Below, one piece after another: positions 51,990 to 60,089 of a stretch of 64,000 nt of DNA (position 1 is its first letter; the number at the start of each line of letters is the position of its first letter). Made by a program: the position numbers and the translations under genes. Origin of the DNA: JACVRW01 sp963835705 (GTDB taxonomy: Bacteria; Actinomycetota; Thermoleophilia; Solirubrobacterales; Thermoleophilaceae). Below the pieces are notes generated by a model. The model saw nothing but the letters and a program-made list of their open reading frames with translations. It had not been told where the DNA came from and made no database searches. The stretch lies in the NCBI GenBank assembly GCA_963835705.1, contig CAWIGR010000004.1, forward strand, positions 1 through 64,000, given 5' to 3'.

Positions 51990-52451
51990 ATGCCCACCCA
52001 CCGCTACGAGACGCGCCTTCGCTGGACCGGCTCCACCGGGCTCGGCTGGGAGAGCTACGACCGTGGCCATTCGGTCACGGCGCCGCCCGCGGAGCAGGAG
52101 ATCGGGCTGACCACCGGCGAGTCGAAGGGCGACCCCGCCGTCCTCAACCCCGAGCAGCTCGTCGTGATGGCCGCCTCCTCGTGCCAGATGCTGATGTTCC
52201 TCCACCTGGCGGCAAAGGCACGCATCGACGTGGTCGAGTACCACGATGACGCCACCGCCGTGATGCCGGAGGACAGCGAGCCCATCCACATCACCGAGAT
52301 CACCCTGCGCCCGCGCATCGCGATCGCCGGCGAGGCGAGCGAGGAGCGGGTCCACAAGCTGATCCACACCGCCCACGAGCACTGCTTCATCGCCAACACG
52401 CTCAGGAGCGAGATCGCGATCGAGCCGACCGTCGAGGCCCGGCGGCCATGA
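51990..52451 (+). CDS. OsmC/Ohr family protein
   Basis: This 153-residue OsmC-like peroxidase homologue has the N-terminal half YETRLRWTGSTGLGWESYDR and PPAEQEIGLTTGESKGDP. The first active-site region, PEQLVVMAASSCQMLMFLH, has Cys, and the second is HEHCFIANTLRSEI, so both redox cysteines are present. Such proteins reduce organic hydroperoxides. It is followed by an M42 peptidase gene through an ATGA overlap. Confidence 0.87.
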   Translation: MPTHRYETRLRWTGSTGLGWESYDRGHSVTAPPAEQEIGLTTGESKGDPAVLNPEQLVVMAASSCQMLMFLHLAAKARIDVVEYHDDATAVMPEDSEPIHITEITLRPRIAIAGEASEERVHKLIHTAHEHCFIANTLRSEIAIEPTVEARRP

Positions 52452-53509
52452 GCGTCCCCGGCGCGCTGCGCGACCTGTTGACCGCCGCCGGCGCCCCGGG
52501 CCACGAGGCCGCGCCGGCGCGGGTGTGGCGCGAGGCCGCGGAGGGCTTCGGCGCGGACGTCACAGCGGATGCGATGGGCACGTCCGTGGCCCGGGTGCCG
52601 GGCCGCGGCGAGCGGCCGCTCCTCGCCGTGGTGGGACACATCGACGAGATCGCGCTGCTCGTGAGCCACGTGAGCGACAAGGGCTTTCTGCACGTGGTCC
52701 GCTCGGGCGGCTGGGACCCCCAGGTGCTGGTCGGGCAGCGGGTGCAGGTGCTGACCCGAGACGGGCCCGTGCCGGGGGTGGTGGGGCGCAAGCCGATCCA
52801 CCTGCTCGAGGGCGACGAGCGCAAGAAGGCGGTCGAGCTGAAGCAGCTGCACGTGGACGTCGGCGCCCGCGACGGCGACGAGGCGCGTGAGCGCGTCCGG
52901 GAGGGCGACCAGGTGGTGATCGCCGCGGAGCCGGTCGAGCTGCCGAACGGACGCCTGGCCTCGCGCTCGCTCGACAACCGGCTGGGCGTGTACGTGGCGC
53001 TCGAGGTCGCCCGCCGGGTGCACGAGGCCGGTGGCGCCGCCGGGCCGGTGGCGGGCGTGGCGGCCGTGCAGGAGGAGATCGGGGCGCACGGCGCCCGCGC
53101 GATGGCCTACGGCCTGCGCCCCGACCTCGCGGTGGTGGTGGACGTGACGCACGCCACCGACGCTCCCGGCGTGGATCCGGGCGAGCTCGGCAAGCACGGC
53201 CTCGGCGACGGGCCGGTCATCACCCGCGGCGCGATCGTGAGCCGTCCCCTGAACGACCTGCTCGACGCCGCCGCGGCAGCCGAGGGCATCGACTGCACGA
53301 CGGAGGTGGCCGGCGGGGCCACGCACACGGACGCGGACGTGGTCCACATGAGCCGCGAGGGAATCCCCACCGCGATCGTCTCGATACCGCTGCGCTACAT
53401 GCACTCGCCGGTCGAGCTGGTGGAGCTCGCCGACGTGGAGGCCGTGATCCGCCTGATCGCGGCGATGGCGCTGCGCCTCGAGGAGGACCAGGCGCTCACG
53501 CGCTGGTAG
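52448..53509 (+). CDS. M42 family metallopeptidase
   Basis: This 353-residue zinc aminopeptidase or endoglucanase-like M42 enzyme has metal and catalytic motifs LLAVVGHIDEIALLVSHV, ASRSLDNRLGVYVALEVARR, VAAVQEEIGAHGARAMAYGL, AVVVDVTHATDAPG and the C-terminal YMHSPVELVELADVEAV. M42 enzymes form large tetrahedral assemblies that trim peptides in the cytosol. The start overlaps the OsmC stop. The 3' end abuts dxs (opposite strand) with no spacer. Confidence 0.9.
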   Translation: MSVPGALRDLLTAAGAPGHEAAPARVWREAAEGFGADVTADAMGTSVARVPGRGERPLLAVVGHIDEIALLVSHVSDKGFLHVVRSGGWDPQVLVGQRVQVLTRDGPVPGVVGRKPIHLLEGDERKKAVELKQLHVDVGARDGDEARERVREGDQVVIAAEPVELPNGRLASRSLDNRLGVYVALEVARRVHEAGGAAGPVAGVAAVQEEIGAHGARAMAYGLRPDLAVVVDVTHATDAPGVDPGELGKHGLGDGPVITRGAIVSRPLNDLLDAAAAAEGIDCTTEVAGGATHTDADVVHMSREGIPTAIVSIPLRYMHSPVELVELADVEAVIRLIAAMALRLEEDQALTRW

Positions 53510-55456
53510 CTACGCCAGCGCGCCGCTCGGCTCGAGCACCGCCTGCGCCACCCGGTCGGCCAGCGCGTCGGCGGTCAGGCCGACCTCCTCGCGGAGCAGC
53601 GCCGGCTTGCCGTGGGTCACGTAGCGGTCCGGCAGGCCCACGCGCAGCACCCGGGCGTCGCCGAGCAGGTCGCGCTCGGCCATCTCCTCGAGCACCGCCG
53701 ACCCGAAGCCGCCGGCCAGGACGTTCTCCTCCACCGTCACCAGCACGTCGTGCTCGGCGGCGAGCCGCTCGATCAGGTCTGCGTCGAGCGGCTTGGCGAA
53801 GCGGGCGTCGGCCACGGTCGGCTCCACCCCGTGCTGGTCGGCCAGCAGCTCAGCGGCCCCCAGCGCGAGCGGCACGCCGTAGCCGTACCCGAGGAACGCC
53901 ACGCGATCGCCCTCGCGAAGGACCTCGCCGCGACCGACCTCGAGCGCCTCGGGCCGGCGCGGCAGCGGCACCCCCTCCGCCTCGCCGCGCGGGTAGCGCA
54001 GCGCGACCGGGCCCTCGTCCCACTTCAGCGCGGTGTGCAGCATGTGCACGAGCATGGCCTCGTCGCGCGGCGCCATCAGCACCATGTGCGGCAGGCAGCG
54101 CAGGTAGGAGATGTCGAAGGCGCCGTGGTGCGTGGGGCCGTCGTCCCCGACGAGGCCCGCGCGGTCCATCGCGAACACCACGTTGAGCTGCTGCAGGCAG
54201 ACGTCGTGGACGATCTGGTCGTAGCCGCGCTGCAGGAAGGTGGAGTAGATCGCGGCGACCGGCTTGGCGCCCCCAAGCGCCAGGCCGGCGGCGAACAGCA
54301 CCGCGTGCTGCTCCGCGATGCCCACGTCGTAGTAGCGCTCGGGCACCTCGTCCTGGAGCAGGTTGAGGCCGGTGCCCGAGTTCATCGCCGCGGTGATGCC
54401 GACCACCCGCTCATCCCGTTGCGCCTCGCGCACGAGCGACTCGCCGAACACCTGGGTGTACTGCGGCGGCTTTGCGGGGACGGCCCCGCTCGTCTTCTTC
54501 TTCTTCGGCGCGGGCGCCCCGTGCATGATCGACCCGGGCTTGGCCGCGTGCCACTTCTCCATGCCCTCGAGCCCACCCTCCTCGGCGGGCGCGAAGCCCT
54601 TGCCCTTCACGGTCTTGCAGTGCACCACCACCGGGCGGTCGGCCTCGAGCGCCTCGCCGATCGCCTGCCGCAGCGCCTTCACGTCGTGCCCGTCGATCAC
54701 GCCCACGTAGGCCAGGTCGAGCTCCTCGAAGAAGAGCCCCGGCGCCCAGTAGGCCTTGAGCGACTCCTTCAGGATCGGCCCCAGCCGCTCCACCCGCTTG
54801 CCGATGCCGGCGGGCAGCTTGGTGAGCTTCTCCTCGGCCTCCTCGCGCGCGTGGTACAGCTTCGGGTTGAGCCGCATGCGGTTGAAGTAGCGCGACAGGG
54901 CGCCCACGTTCGGGGCGATCGACATCCCGTTGTCGTTCACCACGATCACGATCGGCAGGTCCATGCCGCCGGCGTTCAGGAGCGCCTCGAACGACACGCC
55001 GCCGGTGAGCGCGCCGTCGCCGATCACGGCCACGACCTTGCCGTCCGGGGCGGCGCCGCGGCGCATGGCCTCCTTGAGCCCGACCGCGTACGAGACCGAG
55101 GTGGATGCGTGGCCGGCGCCCATGATGTCGTGCTCCGACTCGTGCATCGCGCAGAACGGCGCCAGCCCGCCGTACTTGCGGATCGTCTGGAGCTGGTCGC
55201 GGCGCCCGGTCAGCACCTTGTGCGGGTAGGCCTGGTGGCCGACGTCCCAGAGGATCTTGTCGGTCGGCGAGTCGAGCAGCGAGTGGAGCGCCACGGCGAT
55301 CTCGCAGGCGCCCAGGTTGGCGCCGAAGTGGCCGCCGATCTCGCCGATCGTCTCGATGATCAGCTCCCGGACCTCCTGCGCGACCTCCTGGAGCTCGCCG
55401 TCGTCGAGGCCGTCGAGGTCCGCGGGGCCGTCGATCAGGTGGAGGTGGTTGGTCAT
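53510..55456 (-). CDS. dxs: 1-deoxy-D-xylulose-5-phosphate synthase
   Basis: This 648-residue TPP enzyme catalyses the first step of the MEP isoprenoid pathway (pyruvate + glyceraldehyde 3-phosphate). Motifs are GGHFGANLGACEIAVALHSL, DILWDVGHQAYPHKVLTGRR-like ILWDVGHQAYPHKVLTGR, the TPP/Mg site AVIGDGALTGGVSFEALLNA with NDNGMSIAPNVG, and DRAGLVGDDGPTHHGAFD in the pyrimidine domain. A transketolase C-terminal domain completes it. The start overlaps the ispA stop (ATGA), so the isoprenoid genes are coupled. Confidence 0.95.
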   Translation of the reverse strand: MTNHLHLIDGPADLDGLDDGELQEVAQEVRELIIETIGEIGGHFGANLGACEIAVALHSLLDSPTDKILWDVGHQAYPHKVLTGRRDQLQTIRKYGGLAPFCAMHESEHDIMGAGHASTSVSYAVGLKEAMRRGAAPDGKVVAVIGDGALTGGVSFEALLNAGGMDLPIVIVVNDNGMSIAPNVGALSRYFNRMRLNPKLYHAREEAEEKLTKLPAGIGKRVERLGPILKESLKAYWAPGLFFEELDLAYVGVIDGHDVKALRQAIGEALEADRPVVVHCKTVKGKGFAPAEEGGLEGMEKWHAAKPGSIMHGAPAPKKKKTSGAVPAKPPQYTQVFGESLVREAQRDERVVGITAAMNSGTGLNLLQDEVPERYYDVGIAEQHAVLFAAGLALGGAKPVAAIYSTFLQRGYDQIVHDVCLQQLNVVFAMDRAGLVGDDGPTHHGAFDISYLRCLPHMVLMAPRDEAMLVHMLHTALKWDEGPVALRYPRGEAEGVPLPRRPEALEVGRGEVLREGDRVAFLGYGYGVPLALGAAELLADQHGVEPTVADARFAKPLDADLIERLAAEHDVLVTVEENVLAGGFGSAVLEEMAERDLLGDARVLRVGLPDRYVTHGKPALLREEVGLTADALADRVAQAVLEPSGALA

Positions 55457-56331
55457 GCCGTGCGGGTGAGGATGTAGTCGGCGATCTGTCCGAGCCGGAG
55501 CGTCTCGCCGTCCGCCTCCGACAATGCTTCCCGGGCCCTGGCGTGTGACTCCTTGGCGAGCTCCCTCGCCCGTTCGAGCCCGTGGACGCTCACGTAGGTT
55601 GCCTTGCCATGGCGTTCATCGGAGCCGCGCGGCTTCCCGGTCTCGGCCTCGTCCCCCGTCACGTCGAGGATGTCGTCGACGATCTGGAAGACCACTCCGA
55701 GCTCGGCCGCGAAGCGCCGGAACGGGATTGTGGCAGGTCCGTTCACACCTTCGAGCGCCAGGATCGAACCGACCGACGCGGCGATCAGCGCGCCCGTCTT
55801 GAGCTCGTGCAGGTGACGCAGCTCGACCTCTCCGTCTCCCGCCACGTCGAGGTACTGGCCGCCCACCATTCCGCGCACGCCGGCGGCGTCGACGACCTCG
55901 CAGACGGCGGCGCGCACGCGCGCGGGCTCACCGTCCTGCTCCGACAGCGCCAGGCGGAGCGCCTCGGCGAACAGGCCGTCGCCCGCCAGGATCGCCACGT
56001 CCTCCCCGAACGCGACGTGACAGGTCGGCTTCCCGCGGCGCAGGTCGTCGTCGTCCATCGCCGGCAGGTCGTCGTGGATCAGCGAGTAGGTGTGGATCAT
56101 CTCGATCGCCGCCGCCAGCGGCAGGACGTCGGCCCGCGGGCGCCCGAGCGCCTCCGCGGTGGCGAGCGCGAGCACCGGACGGATCCGCTTGCCGCCGGCA
56201 AGGAGCGAGTAGCGCATCGCCTCCTCGAGCCGCGCCGTGGCGGGCTCACCGGCGAAGCGAAGGCCCTCGAGATAGGCGTCCACCTGGCGCTGGAGCTCGA
56301 CCGGGTAGGCCGCCGCCTCCGTGCTGGTCAA
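55453..56331 (-). CDS. ispA: Polyprenyl (farnesyl/geranylgeranyl) diphosphate synthase
   Basis: This 292-residue trans-prenyltransferase has the N-terminal LAGGKRIRPVLALATAEALG, first Asp-rich motif SLIHDDLPAMDDDDLRRGKP and second FQIVDDILDVTGDEAETGKP, with HELKTGALIAASVGSILA between. A small loop before the first motif suits FPP or GGPP as product; chain length is inferred. It lies between xseB and dxs in one run. Confidence 0.9.
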   Translation of the reverse strand: MTSTEAAAYPVELQRQVDAYLEGLRFAGEPATARLEEAMRYSLLAGGKRIRPVLALATAEALGRPRADVLPLAAAIEMIHTYSLIHDDLPAMDDDDLRRGKPTCHVAFGEDVAILAGDGLFAEALRLALSEQDGEPARVRAAVCEVVDAAGVRGMVGGQYLDVAGDGEVELRHLHELKTGALIAASVGSILALEGVNGPATIPFRRFAAELGVVFQIVDDILDVTGDEAETGKPRGSDERHGKATYVSVHGLERARELAKESHARAREALSEADGETLRLGQIADYILTRTA

Positions 56332-56337
56332 AGGAGC

Positions 56338-56541
56338 TCACAGGAGGCGCTCCTGGCCCTCTGCCTCCCCCGCCGAGCGGCCGCGGGCGTCGATCTCGGC
56401 GCCGATCCGCTGCGCCAGGTCGGCGCAGCGCTCGACCAGGCCGGCCGCCTCGTCGGCGTCGATCGCCTCGGCCCGCAGCTTGTCGGCCACGGCCTCCAGC
56501 TCGCCGGCCAGCTCCTCGATCGTGGGTGTATCGCTCGTCAC
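56338..56541 (-). CDS. xseB: Exodeoxyribonuclease VII small subunit
   Basis: This 67-residue helical hairpin protein has TPTIEELAGELEAVADKLRA and AAGLVERCADLAQRIGAEID, typical of XseB. It partners the large subunit XseA to degrade single-stranded DNA. The start overlaps the nusB stop by ATGA. xseA, usually the neighbour, is not in the window. Confidence 0.82.
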   Translation of the reverse strand: MTSDTPTIEELAGELEAVADKLRAEAIDADEAAGLVERCADLAQRIGAEIDARGRSAGEAEGQERLL

Positions 56542-56918
56542 CGTGCGACCTCCTCACGCTGAACCGTTCCCAGGATCCCGTTGACGAAGCCGGGGGCGTC
56601 CACCGAGCAGAGCTCCTTGGCCGCCTCGACGGCCTCGTCGATCGCCACCTCGTCCGGCACGTCGGGCCGGTACAGCAGCTCGTGCAGGGCCACTCGCAGG
56701 ATGTTGCGCTCGAGCGGGGCGATGCGATCGAGCGACCAGCCGGTCGCGTGGCGCTCGATCAGCTCGTCGAGCTCGGGGCGGTGCTCCGTGGCGCCCTCGA
56801 CGAGCTCCCGCGTGAACGGCGTCGCGCGGCGATCGACCAGCTCGGCGGCCGGCCGGCTCGTCACGTCCGCCTGGTAGAGGGCTATCACTGCCGCCCGGCG
56901 CTGCTCGCTGCGTCGCAC
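56538..56918 (-). CDS. nusB: Transcription antitermination protein NusB
   Basis: This 126-residue helical protein has SEQRRAAVIALYQADV, the RATPFTRELVEGATEHRPEL segment, and WSLDRIAPLERNILRVALHE and VAIDEAVEAAKELCS plus FVNGILG, matching NusB throughout. It binds boxA RNA with NusE during rRNA transcription. It lies downstream of efp and directly upstream of xseB. Confidence 0.92.
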   Translation of the reverse strand: MRRSEQRRAAVIALYQADVTSRPAAELVDRRATPFTRELVEGATEHRPELDELIERHATGWSLDRIAPLERNILRVALHELLYRPDVPDEVAIDEAVEAAKELCSVDAPGFVNGILGTVQREEVAR

Positions 56919-56928
56919 CTCGTGAACG

Positions 56929-57489
56929 TTACGCGCGCGAGACGTACTCGCCCGAGCGGGTGTCCACCCGCACGCGGTCGCCCTCGTTCACGAACAGCGG
57001 GACACGGACCACCACGCCCGACTCGAGCGTGGCCGGCTTGTCGCCGCCCCCAGACGCGGTGTCGCCCTTCAGCCCGGGCGGGGTCTCGGTCACGGTCATC
57101 TCGACGGCGGTCGGCACCTGCACGTCGCGCGGTGACTCGTCCACGTACAGCAGCTCGATCTCCTCGTTCGGCATGATCCACTTGAGCGACTCGGACACCT
57201 GGTCCTGCGGCAGGGCAAGCTGATCGTAGGTCTGGGTGTCCATGAAGTGGGCGTCGGTGCCGTCCGTGTAGAGGAACTGCATCCGCCGCGTCTCGGTCCG
57301 GACCGGCCGGAACTTCTCGCCGGCCCTGAACGTGCGGTCGATCACGGCGCCGTCCTCGACGCGCTTGAGCTTGGTGCGAACGAAGGCACCCCCCTTGCCC
57401 GGCTTGACGTGCTGGAACTCGACGATCCGGAAGACCGTGCCCTCGACGTCGATGTGGGTGCCGTTCTTGAACTGGTTGGTGCTGACCAC
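56929..57489 (-). CDS. efp: Translation elongation factor P
   Basis: This 186-residue EF-P relieves ribosome stalling at polyproline. Domain 1 begins VSTNQFKNGTHIDVEGTVFR, with the tip loop HVKPGKGGAFVRTKLKRV carrying the Lys that may be modified. The OB domains include MQFLYTDGTDAHFMDTQTYD and end RVPLFVNEGDRVRVDTRSGE. It starts with GTG 9 nt after TACCCT. The window has many Pro-rich proteins that may depend on it. Confidence 0.94.
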   Translation of the reverse strand: MVSTNQFKNGTHIDVEGTVFRIVEFQHVKPGKGGAFVRTKLKRVEDGAVIDRTFRAGEKFRPVRTETRRMQFLYTDGTDAHFMDTQTYDQLALPQDQVSESLKWIMPNEEIELLYVDESPRDVQVPTAVEMTVTETPPGLKGDTASGGGDKPATLESGVVVRVPLFVNEGDRVRVDTRSGEYVSRA

Positions 57490-57532
57490 GGCCCGAGAAG
57501 GGTAGTCATCGGGACGGCGATGAGGCTCGGCC

Positions 57533-57937
57533 CTAGTCGGCGAGCCCCGCCTCCTGCAGCGCCAAGCCGGCGTCCCGGTACGCCTCGATCCGGACGATCT
57601 GCCCGTCCTCGACCGTGATCAGGTAGCCCCACAGGCCGTCGACCTCCACGCCGCTCGCCCGTCCGCGGCCAACCTCCCGCACCACGGCCACGACGCGACC
57701 CCCGACGTCCTGGATCCGCTCCACCTCGAGCTGGTAGCTGTCCCAGACCTCGAACAGGGATCCGAGGGCCTGCCGCATCCGATCTCGCCCGAGCCGCTCG
57801 GTGTCCGGGCCCTCGGGCCGCCCCGACACCTCGACCCAGGCCACGTCCTCGGCCGCATGGGCGGCAAATGCGTCAAGGTCTCGCCTGTTCCACGCGTGGA
57901 AGGCGGACCTGACCAGCTCTATGTTCTGCTCCGACAT
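57533..57937 (-). CDS. SnoaL/NTF2-like protein
   Basis: This 134-residue cone-fold protein has the N-terminal helix QNIELVRSAFHAWNRRDLDA, then AAHAAEDVAWVEVSGRPEG, RLGRDRMRQALGSLFEVWD and the C-terminal VEVDGLWGYLITVEDGQIVR with IEAYRDAGLALQEAGL. The family includes polyketide cyclases, isomerases and ligand carriers. No catalytic assignment is possible. Confidence 0.82.
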   Translation of the reverse strand: MSEQNIELVRSAFHAWNRRDLDAFAAHAAEDVAWVEVSGRPEGPDTERLGRDRMRQALGSLFEVWDSYQLEVERIQDVGGRVVAVVREVGRGRASGVEVDGLWGYLITVEDGQIVRIEAYRDAGLALQEAGLAD

Positions 57938-57967
57938 GGGCGCGCGTGAGTCGCCTGGAAGGCCGGC

Positions 57968-58990
57968 CTAACCGTCCTTGCTGTCGTTCTCGCCGCCGTC
58001 CGTCGACCGCACGCGCTTGAGCCAGTCCCCGAGCTGCTGTCCGACCTCGCCCACCGACGAGCCGGCGGACTGGATCGCCGAGCCGATCCGGTCCGCGTAG
58101 AAGGTCCCCGCCGCGTCCGCCTCCTCGCGCGCCGACGGCTCCTCGCCGCGGCGGAGGTAGTCGCCGCGGACCATGCGGTCGTACTCGCCCTCCTGCACCC
58201 AGTCGAGCAGTATCCGCACCCGGCGGACGGGCATCGGGTGTGTGATCCGAAGCTGCTGTAGGAGCCTTGTCAGCCGGTCGAGTCCCGTACCGCGGTCCGA
58301 GTACTCCATGCCCTGTGCGATGAAGGCGTCCAGGTTCAGGTCCTCGGCGGACTCACCCGCGGCGATCACCATGAGCGCCCGGCAGACGGCCTGCGGGTCC
58401 CGCGTGACGAGCGCGGCGGCGCGGTCGCAGGAGAGCTCGGCGGCGCGCGACCACTCGAGGAGGGCGAGTTGGATGGCGAGCAGCGGGAGGCCGGCGAAGA
58501 TCGGCAGCCGCACCGCATCGCCGATCATCAGCAGGATCATGAGCGCGGTGCGGTAGAGCTGGTGGTCGGACTGGATGTGGGCCGCCTCGTGCGCCAGCAC
58601 CACGCGCCGGCCATCCTCGTCGAGGATGCGGACCAGCTCCGAGTTGAGCACCACGATCGGCTTCTGCGTGCCGATGGCGTACGCGTTTGCGTACGGGAAC
58701 TGGGTCATGTAGAGGCCCGGCACCTTCTCCATGTCGAGCGTGTTGAACACCTGGCGGTGCAGCACCCAGATCCGCGGCAGTTGCTCCTGGCCCAGGCGGA
58801 CGGCCGCCCCGAGCGACGCCGCGCGCAGGGCGCGCTCGTAGCCGAGCTCGATCAGCTTGCGCACCACCTGGTCGAGATAGGGCACCTTTTGGAGCGCCGC
58901 TGTGGCGGCCCGGTCCGCCGGATGCTGATAGGCGCGGGACGAGATGCGCTCGAGCTTCCAGGCAACCTCGGGGCTGTACGGTCCTTCCAT
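57968..58990 (-). CDS. M48 family metalloprotease
   Basis: This 340-residue zinc protease of the HtpX/Ste24 type has the zinc-binding VVLAHEAAHIQSDHQ (HExxH variant HEAAH) and the third ligand in SRAAELSCDRAAALVTRD. Two hydrophobic stretches (ALMILLMIGDAVRLPIFAGL and LLAIQLALLEW) place it in or at the membrane. IGTQKPIVVLNSELVRILDE is conserved. It may clear membrane proteins. A CATAAT box (59001-59006, minus strand) lies 10 nt before the ATG. Its start codon overlaps that of the DUF72 gene. Confidence 0.87.
   Translation of the reverse strand: MEGPYSPEVAWKLERISSRAYQHPADRAATAALQKVPYLDQVVRKLIELGYERALRAASLGAAVRLGQEQLPRIWVLHRQVFNTLDMEKVPGLYMTQFPYANAYAIGTQKPIVVLNSELVRILDEDGRRVVLAHEAAHIQSDHQLYRTALMILLMIGDAVRLPIFAGLPLLAIQLALLEWSRAAELSCDRAAALVTRDPQAVCRALMVIAAGESAEDLNLDAFIAQGMEYSDRGTGLDRLTRLLQQLRITHPMPVRRVRILLDWVQEGEYDRMVRGDYLRRGEEPSAREEADAAGTFYADRIGSAIQSAGSSVGEVGQQLGDWLKRVRSTDGGENDSKDG
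58977..58982 (+). promoter_or_regulatory. -10 box TACGGT of a leaderless promoter (DUF72 gene)
   Basis: TACGGT ends 6 nt before the ATG at 58989 and lies inside the first codons of the divergent M48 gene. Confidence 0.5.
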
Positions 58991-59900
58991 GTCAGGACGC
59001 ATTATGGTCGGCACGTCCAGCTGGGCCGATCCCGGCTTCGTGAAGGAGTGGTATCCGCCGCGAATGGCCGCCCGCGAGCGGCTGCCCTGGTACGCCGAGC
59101 GCTTCGAGGGAGTCGAGCTCAACTCGAGCTTCTACGCGGTCCCGGACCGCACCACCGTCCACAAATGGGTGGAGGACACCCCCGACCGCTTCGTCTTCGA
59201 CGTGAAGGTGCACCGGCTGCTGTCCCGCCACGCGGCTCCGGTCGACTCGCTGCCGCCGGACCTGCGCGACGGGGTCGAGACGACCGAGCGCGGGCGGGTG
59301 CGCCTCACCCCGGAGCTCGAGACCGGGCTGGCGAAGAGGCTGGTGGAGGAGACCGCCCCGCTGGCCGAGGCCGGCAAGCTCGGCGCCTATCTCCTCCAGC
59401 TCACGCCGGCCTTCGGTCCCGGCAGGCACGAGCTCGAGGAGCTCGACCGCGTCTTGGAGGCGCTCGCGCCCCACAGGGTGGCCGTGGAGCTCCGTCACCG
59501 CGGCTGGGTGCGGGCGAAGCGACTGGAGCGGACGCTCGGCTGGTTCTCCGAGCGCGGGGCGGCCTTCGTGTGCGTGGACGCCCCGCCCGGCGACGAGATC
59601 CCGATCATGCCGTCCGACCTCGACGCGGTCACGCGCGACGACCTCGCCTACCTGCGCCTGCACGGGCGCAACGCCGAGGGCTACCTGCGCGGGAAGTCGG
59701 TCGCCGAGCGCTTCGCATGGCGCTACTCGGACGAAGAGCTGGAGGAGGTCGCCGGCCGCGCCCAGGCGCTGGCCGAGCAGGCGGCCGAGGTGCACGTGGC
59801 CTTCAACAACAACCGCGGCGACGACGCGCCCACGGCCGCGCAGCGCTTCCGCGCCTTGCTCGGGCAGGCGCCTGCCGGCGAGGAGCAGCTGAGGCTCTGA
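58989..59900 (+). CDS. DUF72 family TIM-barrel protein
   Basis: This 303-residue protein has the start MVGTSSWADPGFVKEWYPP, YAERFEGVELNSSFYAVPDR, FVFDVKVHRLLSRHAAPVD, LGAYLLQLTPAFGPG, VAVELRHRGWVRAKRLERTL and the C-terminal VHVAFNNNRGDDAPTAAQRF, all DUF72 landmarks. The family function is not established. The ATG at 58989 gives MSGRI first; 59004 is an alternative. It overlaps the M48 start codon on the other strand by two bases. A large RNA hairpin begins 6 bases after its stop. Confidence 0.85.
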   Translation: MSGRIMVGTSSWADPGFVKEWYPPRMAARERLPWYAERFEGVELNSSFYAVPDRTTVHKWVEDTPDRFVFDVKVHRLLSRHAAPVDSLPPDLRDGVETTERGRVRLTPELETGLAKRLVEETAPLAEAGKLGAYLLQLTPAFGPGRHELEELDRVLEALAPHRVAVELRHRGWVRAKRLERTLGWFSERGAAFVCVDAPPGDEIPIMPSDLDAVTRDDLAYLRLHGRNAEGYLRGKSVAERFAWRYSDEELEEVAGRAQALAEQAAEVHVAFNNNRGDDAPTAAQRFRALLGQAPAGEEQLRL

Positions 59901-59905
59901 GCCCG

Positions 59906-60089
59906 GCGCCGGTCTAGTGACCTGAGGCGGAAGTTCGGCGTCAGCTTCCCGAGCGGCTGGGCGTGGCTGGCGACGCACACGGGATGAGTCGATGCCGAAG
60001 CATCGGCGATTCCCGTGGGTGGCGCCAGGCGCGTCCAGACGCCGGGAAGGTGCGCGCGAACTGACGACTCAGGTCACTAGGTCCGGCGC
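59906..60089 (+). ncRNA. 184-nt rod-like structured RNA candidate
   Basis: This segment folds back on itself in eight base-paired blocks: 7, 13, 6, 7, 4, 6, 7 and 6 bp (for example 59914-59926 with 60068-60080, and 59990-59995 with 60000-60005), closed by a CGAA loop. The short internal loops between blocks are nearly symmetric. Many loop positions form C-G pairs, five are G-U and eight are G-A when read as plus-strand RNA; none is A-C. On the other strand the same positions would be A-C and C-U clashes, so selection seems to act on plus-strand RNA. It lies just after the DUF72 stop and overlaps the end of the convergent anti-sigma gene. It resembles no RNA family I know. Confidence 0.6.

Noticed and set aside
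59906..60089. The long hairpin as a MITE or insertion sequence remnant.
   Set aside because: No target-site duplication flanks it, there is no second copy in the window, and the mismatch pattern favours plus-strand RNA pairing rather than DNA ends.
59906..60089. The same hairpin as SRP RNA or 6S RNA.
   Set aside because: It lacks the GGAA-capped SRP motif with its asymmetric loop, and it lacks the large central bubble of 6S RNA.
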